Source: Candidatus Omnitrophota bacterium | GTDB taxonomy: Bacteria > Ratteibacteria > UBA8468 > B48-G9 > DTJG01 | Reading direction: 5' to 3' | Length of the DNA: 5,943 nucleotides | Assembly: GCA_023818725.1 (NCBI GenBank) | Contig: JAMWBX010000093.1 | Span: forward strand, 1-5,943 | Part shown: positions 1-5,311 of the stretch, in pieces | Numbering within the stretch: the stretch's first letter is position 1 | Layout of the letters: each line of letters begins with the position of its first letter | Position numbers and translations under genes: made by a program | Notes under the pieces: model-generated | Database searches by the model: none | The model's input: only the letters and a program-made list of their open reading frames with translations | Told to the model about the DNA's origin: nothing

Positions 1-830
1 TCCGTGCTTACATTGGGGTAATTTTGAATATAGCTGAAGACCATCTCGACTATTATCCAGGCCTTTTTCAATATGTTGAAGCAAAAAGAAAACTATTTGC
101 CAATTCACTGGAGGATGACTGGGCAATTATGAACTATGAAGATGCCTGGTGCAACCGGATCGCCGGGGATTTAAAATGCAACAGAATATTTTTTTCAAGC
201 CGTAGAAATATCGATGGGATTTTCTTATCAGGAGGCTTTGTATTTTTCAGACAAAAGAAATTATTCTCAATCGACCAGTTTGAAAAAAGCCGTCTAAAGG
301 GTATCCATAATCTTGAAAACATTATGGCTGCTGCAGGAGTTATGGAAGTAGTCGGTATATCGGAAAAATTTTTATCAATGGCGCTGGCTGACTTTGTTCC
401 CTGTTGTCATAGATTGGAAACGGTTGCTACAGTTAAAGGTATTACATTTATTGATGATTCAAAGGCAACAAATGTCGATGCGGTTTGCAGAGCACTTGAA
501 AGTTTTCCTGAAAGAAACAACATAATCTTGATACTGGGCGGCAAGGATAAAGGCATCTCTTTCAAACCTATTGCTTTGTTTCTCAAAAATAGAGTGAAAA
601 TGATATTTCTCATTGGCGAGGCTTCTAAAAGAATCGCGAGCGAACTGGCTGGAACAAAAATAGAGATGAGAGAAATGAAAAACTTTGAACAAGTGGTAAA
701 GATTGCTCTTGAAGAGGGTAAACCCGGAGACATTGTTCTTCTATCTCCGGGTTGTTCTTCTTTCGATATGTTTACCAGTTACGCGGAGCGCGGGGATGTC
801 TTCAAGACAGCGGTTAAGAATCTACTATAA
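1..830 (+). CDS. murD: UDP-N-acetylmuramoyl-L-alanine--D-glutamate ligase, 3' part (start lies before the window)
   Basis: Cytoplasmic ATP-dependent Mur ligase that adds D-glutamate to UDP-MurNAc-L-Ala in peptidoglycan precursor synthesis. The reading frame is open from base 3, and the TTG at 24 is only an internal codon, so the gene is truncated by the window edge; 275 codons remain, covering part of the central ATPase domain and the whole C-terminal domain. Counting from base 3, visible motifs are NIAEDHLD (9-16), the EAK lysine equivalent to the carbamylated lysine of Mur ligases (28), GIHNLENIMAAAG (100-112), HRLE (136-139), DDSKATN (151-157), LGGKDKG (178-184) and LLSPGCSSFDMF (246-257) followed by ERG. 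The last motif and DSKATN are typical of MurD rather than MurC, MurE or MurF. The usual Pro before HRLE is Cys here. The 3' end overlaps ftsW by 35 bases, as expected for a dcw operon. Confidence 0.95.
   Translation, partial: RAYIGVILNIAEDHLDYYPGLFQYVEAKRKLFANSLEDDWAIMNYEDAWCNRIAGDLKCNRIFFSSRRNIDGIFLSGGFVFFRQKKLFSIDQFEKSRLKGIHNLENIMAAAGVMEVVGISEKFLSMALADFVPCCHRLETVATVKGITFIDDSKATNVDAVCRALESFPERNNIILILGGKDKGISFKPIALFLKNRVKMIFLIGEASKRIASELAGTKIEMREMKNFEQVVKIALEEGKPGDIVLLSPGCSSFDMFTSYAERGDVFKTAVKNLL
785..788 (+). promoter_or_regulatory. Ribosome binding site of ftsW
   Basis: GGAG lies seven bases before the ATG at 796, inside the end of murD. It decides the ftsW start: the frame is open back to a TTG at 703, but that extension overlaps murD by 128 bases and has no such site. 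Confidence 0.7.
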
Positions 831-1926
831 ATGCCTTATTTTTTCAACGTTGCTTATAATATTTGGTGCTGCAATGGTCTTGAGTTCAAGTTCTCCATAT
901 GCGCTTCAGCACACCGGTGACCCATTTTATTATTTCAAGAAGCACTGCCTTTTTCTTATTCCGGGGTTAATGCTATTTTACTGTTTTAGAAATCTTCATT
1001 ATGAAAAACTGCGGAAGATTGCCAAATTACTTGTTATTGTTTCTGTGTTTTTTTTGATACTTACACTTTTTATCGGAACAGAAGTCAAGGGTGCAAAAAG
1101 ATCGATAAATTTCAAGTTTTTCAATTTTCAACCATCAGAACTCGCAAAGTTCGCGCTGATTATATATCTTGCGCATTTTTTTGCCAGATATGAAGAAGAG
1201 AAAAAAAGCAAAAAGGTCTTCATCATCCCGTTTGTAATAACGGGTGTGATGATGTCATTATTATTGCTGGAGCCAGATTTTGGCAGCACTGTGACAATTT
1301 TTGCATATGTGATGGGTTTTCTCATTGTTGCGGGAATTAACTGGTATATTGTTGCCGGAGCATTGTTTTCATCTGTACCTGCGGCTGTTTACTTGATTTT
1401 TAACAAGCCATATATGTGGAAAAGGATTGTCGCTTTTCTATGGCCTGAAAAGGATCCACTTGGTGTGGGGTATCATGTTATTCAGTCGCTTATTTCGATT
1501 GGCTCAGGTGGACTTTTGGGAGTTGGCCTGGGCAGGGGAAGGCAAAAGATGGAATTTCTGCCAGAAGCACACAAGGATTATGTATTTGCCGTTATTGGCG
1601 AGGAATTCGGCTTTGCTGGAGCCGTATTTGTTCTTGTTTCATTTGGTGTGATAATTTTTACTGCGATGTGGATGAGCAGGCGGATCAAAGATGTTTTCGG
1701 AAGATATCTTGCGTTTGGGATTAGCATGTACTTTGGAATCCAAATTTTTATTCATGTCGGAGTAACAATAAAGATTTTGCCACCCAAGGGTACGACGCTA
1801 CCATTTTTTAGTTATGGTGGTTCTTCCCTCATAGTTGCTCTCGCAATGCTTGGAGTTTTCTTCAGTTTGATACGAAATGCACAACTTCAGGGAGATGAGC
1901 CGGAACTGATATCTGAAATTTTGTGA
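796..1926 (+). CDS. ftsW: SEDS-family peptidoglycan glycosyltransferase FtsW (cell division)
   Basis: Integral membrane protein that polymerises lipid II into septal glycan strands, normally with a class B penicillin-binding protein. The 376 residues match the usual FtsW/RodA/SpoVE length, with about ten hydrophobic segments. Family motifs are GAKRSINF (99-106), QPSELAK (112-118), LEPDFGS (158-164), GYHVIQSLISIGSGG (225-239), the large extracellular loop PEAHKDYVFA (256-265) with the presumed catalytic Asp261, and KGTTLPFFSYGGSS (331-344). FtsW is preferred over RodA because it follows murD directly. The start is the ATG at 796, with GGAG upstream. Oddities: the usual Trp in GA.RWI is Ser103, and the usual Asn in the QxxxN(I/V)G helix is His320. 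Thirteen bases separate its stop from the end of a gene on the opposite strand, with no convincing terminator between them. Confidence 0.94.
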   Translation: MSSRQRLRIYYKCLIFSTLLIIFGAAMVLSSSSPYALQHTGDPFYYFKKHCLFLIPGLMLFYCFRNLHYEKLRKIAKLLVIVSVFFLILTLFIGTEVKGAKRSINFKFFNFQPSELAKFALIIYLAHFFARYEEEKKSKKVFIIPFVITGVMMSLLLLEPDFGSTVTIFAYVMGFLIVAGINWYIVAGALFSSVPAAVYLIFNKPYMWKRIVAFLWPEKDPLGVGYHVIQSLISIGSGGLLGVGLGRGRQKMEFLPEAHKDYVFAVIGEEFGFAGAVFVLVSFGVIIFTAMWMSRRIKDVFGRYLAFGISMYFGIQIFIHVGVTIKILPPKGTTLPFFSYGGSSLIVALAMLGVFFSLIRNAQLQGDEPELISEIL

Positions 1927-1939
1927 AAAATGGGATTTA

Positions 1940-2368
1940 TCACTTGACAAGACTGAACAGGAAATTTAAATTCACCATTATTCTCATCGGTACAGGCAGA
2001 AATTTCCCCTTTTTGTCCGGGTCTGGGACCTGAAATATGTAATTGACATCAAGATTCAGTTTGCCTGTGGCACGATTAAGGGTTCCATTTTTCGCATCAA
2101 ATAGAATTTCTCCATCGGATGAATTTTTGCCTGTTATTTTTGCCTCAATATCTTTTTCTTTCAGCACCTGATTTATAGCCTGATTTGACAGCAATCTTAT
2201 CTTTTCGAGACCTTTTGATTTTCCTTCATAGATGTATGTGAACTGAAGCTGAGGAATCTTTGCTGATGGTAGTTTAAACGATTCAATTTTTTGCGTCCAT
2301 CTTTTTCCAGCCGTCAGGGTATCAGGAAAGCAGGGAAATAAACTCAAAAAAGGCACAAAGTCAAGCAT
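1940..2368 (-). CDS. C-terminal fragment of the exported protein, 142 residues from the next ATG
   Basis: Open frame after the premature stop, starting at the first ATG in the frame. It has no signal peptide, and CAGGT sits right against the ATG, too close for a normal ribosome site, so independent translation is doubtful. Visible elements are FPCFPDTLTAGKRW near the start, FTYIYEG, a Lys/Asp-rich turn PDPDKKGKFLPVP, and a hydrophobic tail ending LVK. It is included because gene callers would list it; I read it as the downstream part of the broken gene. Confidence 0.35.
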   Translation of the reverse strand: MLDFVPFLSLFPCFPDTLTAGKRWTQKIESFKLPSAKIPQLQFTYIYEGKSKGLEKIRLLSNQAINQVLKEKDIEAKITGKNSSDGEILFDAKNGTLNRATGKLNLDVNYIFQVPDPDKKGKFLPVPMRIMVNLNFLFSLVK

Positions 2369-2473
2369 ACCTGATTTGAGAATTGTTGTCCTATGAATGT
2401 TGCCTTTCTTATCAATCTGGAGCAGTATCCGCGGGATGAAAAGTGAAAGTGCGGTTTCAGAACCTGTCGTGTC

Positions 2474-2767
2474 TTAAAATATCTCATCATTAACAAGCAT
2501 CTTTGATTTCCTCGTAGACATTTTTATCTGATACAGTCCCTCGATTTCACCAAGATTCAGCATTTCCATAAGAAAATCCGCTTTTAATTTGAAATTCATC
2601 GGTTTTTCGTCAAAAGACGCCCAGCCGGCAGTTCCGCTAATACTGACCCTGTAGACAAGATTTTCAAGTTCAGGAAATTTGTAATTCAGGTCAATGCCTG
2701 TTTCCTGAGAGGATGCACTACTAATAGAAAACAGAAATAACGCCACTATTGTCATCAATATTTTCAT
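2474..2767 (-). CDS. N-terminal fragment of the exported protein, 97 residues
   Basis: This is the piece that would actually be translated if the TAA is obeyed. It carries the signal peptide (residues 1 to about 20, possible cleavage near SSASSQ) and about 77 mature residues with alternating hydrophobic and charged positions suggesting beta strands, ending NDEIF. No lipobox cysteine is present. Only a weak GAAAG-type site precedes the ATG, consistent with coupling to the aminotransferase gene by the 4-base overlap. As a free-standing protein it is probably unfolded or non-functional; it is better read as part of the 1940-2767 locus. Confidence 0.4.
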   Translation of the reverse strand: MKILMTIVALFLFSISSASSQETGIDLNYKFPELENLVYRVSISGTAGWASFDEKPMNFKLKADFLMEMLNLGEIEGLYQIKMSTRKSKMLVNDEIF

Positions 2768-3924
2768 TTTCTTATTCTTTCAGCAAAACGGTTCAACCGG
2801 CTTATTGCTTCTTTTATGTTTTCCATACTGCAGGCAAAAGAAATTCTTATATATCCTTCAGCGCCAAAATCATCGCCAGGCACAGTGGCAAGTTTTTCTT
2901 CAGTGAGAAGTTTTTGAGCAAGTTCCGTTGATGTCATCTGCCCGATTTTCAGAAAAAGATAGAATGCTCCGTCAGGTCTGCAGTATCGGATAAAAGGTGA
3001 AATATTTTTGATAATGTAGTTTCTTCTCTTTTCAAACTCTTCAACCATTTTTCTAACAGGCGCCTGATCGGCCAGTATGGCTTCCATCGCTGCTTTTTGA
3101 ACAAATGATGTTGGATTTGATGTTGTCTGACTCTGGATATTTGCTATTGCTTTCGCAAGTGGAATTTCAGTCGCAAGATATCCTATTCGCCATCCTGTCA
3201 TCGCGTATGTTTTTGATACGCCATTTACCACGACAGTCAATTTTTTTATCTCGTCATTCAGAGATGCGATGCTAATATGTTTTTTTCCATCATAAACAAG
3301 TTTTTCGTATACTTCATCGGAGATCACAATAATGTTGTTTTCACAGGCAATTTCAGCGATTTTTTCAAGTTCTTCTTTCGTGTATACGATTCCTGTCGGA
3401 TTTGCAGGACTGTTTAGAATCAAAGCCTTTGTTTTTTTTGTAATAATGGATTTGAGATGTTCAATGTCTATTTTGTAATCGCTATTAAATCTGCAAAATA
3501 TGCATTTACCGCCGGCAAGCTTCACCATTTCCGGGTAGCTAACCCAGTAAGGTGCTGGAATAATTATTTCGTCGTCTTCATCGCAGATAGCAATCATTAC
3601 ATTAAACAGGCTATGCTTTGCTCCGCATGAAACAACTATCTGGTCAGGCTCATAATCGAGGCCATTATCCATCTTGAATTTTTCGCATATTGCCTGTCTT
3701 AAGGGTTTGATGCCAGAACTGTCAGTGTATTTTGTGAAACCATCGTTTATCGCCTTGATGCACGCCTGTTTTATGTGATCAGGTGTATCAAAATCAGGTT
3801 CTCCAACAGAAAGATTGATAACCTTTTCTCCAGCGGCAGCAAGCTCAGCTGCCTTTTTATTTACAGCAAGCGTGCTTGATGGTTTTATTCCCCTTGCTCT
3901 GACAGAGATTTTTTCTTCAATCAT
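2764..3924 (-). CDS. aspC: Pyridoxal-phosphate aspartate aminotransferase, fold type I, subgroup Ib
   Basis: Cytoplasmic PLP enzyme that moves an amino group between an amino acid, probably aspartate, and 2-oxoglutarate. The 386 residues fit the family. Motifs: GEPDFDTPDHI (41-51), YTDSSGIKPLR (66-76), APYWVSYPEM (124-133), NSPANPTG (171-178, Asn175), SDEVYEKL (202-209, Asp203 and Tyr206 contacting the cofactor), SKTYAMTGWRIGY (237-249, Lys238 forming the Schiff base, Arg246) and YIRISFA (358-364, Arg360 for the substrate carboxylate). Lys103 in CGAKHSLFN matches the lysine in the Thermus-type enzyme that helps bind acidic substrates. The ATG at 3924 is chosen over upstream in-frame starts because GGGAGGGG directly precedes it and the alignment begins there. 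Aromatic or prephenate aminotransferase activity is an alternative for this subgroup. Its TGA overlaps the ATG of the next gene by four bases. Confidence 0.92.
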   Translation of the reverse strand: MIEEKISVRARGIKPSSTLAVNKKAAELAAAGEKVINLSVGEPDFDTPDHIKQACIKAINDGFTKYTDSSGIKPLRQAICEKFKMDNGLDYEPDQIVVSCGAKHSLFNVMIAICDEDDEIIIPAPYWVSYPEMVKLAGGKCIFCRFNSDYKIDIEHLKSIITKKTKALILNSPANPTGIVYTKEELEKIAEIACENNIIVISDEVYEKLVYDGKKHISIASLNDEIKKLTVVVNGVSKTYAMTGWRIGYLATEIPLAKAIANIQSQTTSNPTSFVQKAAMEAILADQAPVRKMVEEFEKRRNYIIKNISPFIRYCRPDGAFYLFLKIGQMTSTELAQKLLTEEKLATVPGDDFGAEGYIRISFACSMENIKEAISRLNRFAERIRK

Positions 3925-3925
3925 A

Positions 3926-3934
3926 CCCCTCCCT
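3926..3934 (-). promoter_or_regulatory. Strong ribosome binding site of the aminotransferase gene
   Basis: On the minus strand the run AGGGAGGGG lies just before the ATG at 3924, with the GGAG core four bases away. It supports this start over the 23-codon upstream extension. Confidence 0.65.
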
Positions 3935-4017
3935 TTTTTAAGTATTATTCTATCACAGAATTTTGTATTATGAAATTTCGACTGCGGGAACAAAACTGTT
4001 TTTTGTATTTAGTGTTA

Positions 4018-4113
4018 TCTCCTTTTTTTCCTTCTCTTCCCCTTTATAAAAGGTTTCACAGGGCGATTTTATCCCCCTGATTTTTCTTTAAAAAAAGGAT
4101 TAATGGGAAGGGT
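4018..4113. repeat. Possible degenerate palindromic element in the divergent intergenic region
   Basis: The stretch holds a 28-base pure pyrimidine tract (4018-4045), a small palindrome CCTTT-ATA-AAAGG (4041-4053), a second hairpin CAGGG/CCCTG (4059-4079), a CTTTAAAAAAAGG segment (4086-4098), and an outer pair CTTCCC (4036-4041) with GGGAAG (4105-4110). The layout of nested C-rich and G-rich arms around two AT-rich palindromes resembles worn copies of short interspersed palindromic repeats found in many bacterial genomes. Only one copy lies in this window, so repeat status is inferred. Confidence 0.3.
4059..4089 (+). terminator. Hairpin with T-run, terminator-like, upstream of the parA promoter
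   Basis: CAGGG (4059-4063) pairs with CCCTG (4075-4079). Inside it, after a C-C mismatch, GAT (4065-4067) pairs with ATC (4071-4073) around a TTT loop. ATTTTTCTTT follows on the plus strand. The shape suits a weak factor-independent terminator reading right, but no plus-strand gene is evident upstream, so it may simply insulate the operon or be part of the palindromic element. Confidence 0.35.
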
Positions 4114-4114
4114 A

Positions 4115-4143
4115 TTGACTTTTTTTGTTTTTTGGTTTAATAT
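4115..4143 (+). promoter_or_regulatory. Sigma-70-like promoter of the parA operon
   Basis: TTGACT (4115-4120, five of six matches to the -35 consensus) is followed after exactly 17 bases by TAATAT (4138-4143, four of six matches to the -10 consensus). Transcription would begin near 4150, leaving a leader of about 18 to 30 bases before the parA start. The spacer is almost pure T and G. Confidence 0.65.
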
Positions 4144-4161
4144 GTAAACAGGGTTTACATA
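4141..4161. promoter_or_regulatory. Perfect 9-base inverted repeat overlapping the -10 box, probable operator
   Basis: TATGTAAAC (4141-4149) and GTTTACATA (4153-4161) are exact reverse complements separated by AGG. The left arm shares three bases with the -10 box and the repeat covers the expected transcription start, the position at which a bound protein blocks RNA polymerase. The second gene of the operon encodes a ribbon-helix-helix-like protein, so autorepression is the simplest inference. An unrelated regulator is possible. Confidence 0.6.
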
Positions 4162-4167
4162 GTTGAT

Positions 4168-4980
4168 TTGCTGAAGACCGTGAAGCGAATAGCCATAATC
4201 AATCAGAAAGGCGGGGTTGGAAAGACAACATCTGCAGTTAATATCGGTGCTGGCCTATGTCTGTTAAAGAAAAGGGTGCTTCTCATTGACCTTGATCCTC
4301 AGGCGCATCTTACATACAGTGTGGGAATCAAGGCGCACGAGCTTGATAAGACAATATATCATGTTTTCAGGGGTGATTCTGAAGCGACGCAGGTTATTAT
4401 TCCCCGTTTGATCGATGTCTCCCTTCCTTTTTCGGCTCATTCGAGATATTCAGGCGAGTTTTTTGTTCTGCCATCTTCCCTTGATCTTTCAGGCGCTGAT
4501 CTTGAGTTTGGAGGCATCGCAGGCAGGGAATTCCTTTTGAAAGAATGTCTGGCTTCAGTGGATGGTTTTGACTTTGTTTTTATTGACTGTCCACCGAGTT
4601 TGGGCCTTTTGACTCTCAATGCTCTTACAACCGCAGACGAAATTTATATTCCACTTCAAACCGAATTTCTTGCGCTTCAGGGAATCAGTAAGCTTCTCGA
4701 GACCGTAGAAATCGTTCGCAAGAGATTAAATAATGAAATAAAGATTTCCGGTATTATAGGAACAAGATTTGATGGAAGAAAAAGGCTCAACAGGGAGGTT
4801 GTGGAGAGAATAAGAGAATACTTTGGAGAACAATTTTTCAAAACCCTGATAAGGGAGAATATTTCCCTTGCTGAGGCTCCCAGTTTCGGTAAGACAATCT
4901 ATGAATACAAACCCGATTGCTACGGTTCCGAGGATTACTTCAATTTAAGCAGGGAAATACTTGAAAAGCAGGAGTTATAA
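4168..4980 (+). CDS. parA: ParA/Soj-family partitioning or positioning ATPase
   Basis: Deviant Walker P-loop ATPase that, in this family, dimerises with ATP, coats the nucleoid non-specifically and moves or positions DNA or protein cargo through a partner that triggers hydrolysis. From the TTG at 4168 it has 270 residues: KGGVGKTT (14-21, signature Lys14 and P-loop Lys19), Walker A' LLIDLDPQAH (38-47), Walker B FVFIDCPPSLG (136-146), FDGRKRLN (201-208) and SLAEAPSFGKTIYEY (233-247), all in the Soj order. No N-terminal helix-turn-helix is present, unlike large plasmid ParA proteins. The start is uncertain: GTG at 4180 is in frame and gives MKRIAIINQKGG, the usual Soj N terminus; neither start has a clear ribosome site. 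No ParB follows; the next gene is a small RHH-like protein, which resembles small ParA/RHH pairs or an orphan cargo-positioning ParA more than chromosomal parAB. The operon has its own promoter and operator. Confidence 0.9.
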   Translation: MLKTVKRIAIINQKGGVGKTTSAVNIGAGLCLLKKRVLLIDLDPQAHLTYSVGIKAHELDKTIYHVFRGDSEATQVIIPRLIDVSLPFSAHSRYSGEFFVLPSSLDLSGADLEFGGIAGREFLLKECLASVDGFDFVFIDCPPSLGLLTLNALTTADEIYIPLQTEFLALQGISKLLETVEIVRKRLNNEIKISGIIGTRFDGRKRLNREVVERIREYFGEQFFKTLIRENISLAEAPSFGKTIYEYKPDCYGSEDYFNLSREILEKQEL

Positions 4981-4994
4981 AAAAAGGGGAAAAA

Positions 4995-5300
4995 ATGGAT
5001 GCGAAAAAACAAACAAGGCTGGGTTCAGATCCGTTAAGCTGGATAAAAGATAGCAGAAAACAGGTGAAAGGAGAAACAGCCCGCACACCCCTGGTTCAGA
5101 AAAGATATGATATTCCAAAAACAAAACTCGGTCTGAAAGAGGGCTGGATTAGAGCCACATTCATAGTAAGGGAAGAGTATCTTGAGAAAGTAAAAGCCAT
5201 TTCATACTGGGATAGAAAGGACATCAAACAGGTGATTGATGAAGCATTGACCGCATATTTAAAAGAAAAGAAAGTCAGACCTATCCCGCAAGAAAATTAA
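4995..5300 (+). CDS. Small basic protein with ribbon-helix-helix-like C-terminal segment, putative ParA partner
   Basis: 101 residues in two parts. Residues 1-50 are polar, rich in Lys and Arg, with no predicted core apart from the short motif GSDPLSWI (10-17). Residues 51-92 read as one strand (WIRATFIV) followed by two helices (about 59-70 and 75-92, with IKQVIDEALTAYLKEK), the pattern of MetJ/Arc-type ribbon-helix-helix DNA-binding domains. A flexible basic tail plus RHH domain is the plan of centromere-binding partners such as ParG and Omega, whose tails stimulate ParA ATPase. The gene starts 14 bases after parA with AAGGGG five bases before its ATG. I infer that it binds DNA, perhaps the inverted repeat at 4141-4161, and contacts ParA. 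The RHH assignment rests on pattern only; an adaptor linking ParA to a protein cargo is an alternative. Confidence 0.65.
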   Translation: MDAKKQTRLGSDPLSWIKDSRKQVKGETARTPLVQKRYDIPKTKLGLKEGWIRATFIVREEYLEKVKAISYWDRKDIKQVIDEALTAYLKEKKVRPIPQEN

Positions 5301-5311
5301 AAAAGGCTAAA

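Larger units (their letters stand above)
1940..2767 (-). pseudogene. Predicted exported protein gene interrupted by one in-frame TAA
   Basis: Read from the ATG at 2767 to the TGA at 1940-1942, this is one frame of 275 codons broken only by TAA at codon 98 (2474-2476). The first 97 codons, 35 codons after the stop without any ATG, GTG or TTG, and the last 142 codons are all in the same frame, so no frameshift is needed to rejoin them. The N terminus has a signal peptide (MKILM, hydrophobic core VALFLFSI, then SSASSQ). The rest looks like a beta-rich envelope protein: a YRVSISGTAGW segment early, IDKKGNIHRT after the stop, and FPDTLTAGKRW near codon 160, which recalls secreted proteins with a 'Pro-x-Gly-x-x-Trp' signature. 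I do not recognise the family with confidence. The ATG overlaps the TGA of the upstream aminotransferase gene (ATGA), so translation is probably coupled. It may be a recent pseudogene, a base-call error or read-through. Confidence 0.75.

Noticed and set aside
770..775. GTTTAC inside murD (also 1387-1392 in ftsW) as further operator half-sites
   Set aside because: Isolated 6-base matches inside coding sequence without a paired arm are expected by chance.
703..795. N-terminal extension of ftsW from a TTG start
   Set aside because: It would overlap murD by 128 bases, its 31 residues do not resemble the FtsW N terminus, and the ATG at 796 has a good ribosome site.
1923..1943. Imperfect hairpin GTGA/TCAC across the two convergent stop codons
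   Set aside because: The stem is short with a mismatch, and no T-run follows on either strand, so it is not a credible terminator.
3947..3975. Minus-strand promoter for the aminotransferase gene (TAGAAT, or CATAAT at 3967-3972)
   Set aside because: The -10-like boxes are fair, but no -35 box with more than three matches lies at a suitable distance; AT-rich DNA gives such boxes readily.
4053..4059. GTTTCAC, resembling half of a parS site
   Set aside because: The second half (GTGAAAC) does not follow; a single 7-base match is expected by chance.
3970..4080. 36-codon plus-strand ORF in the intergenic region
   Set aside because: No ribosome site precedes its ATG, its residues come from the pyrimidine tract and palindromes (Phe, Pro, Ser, Leu rich), and its stop falls inside the hairpin stem.
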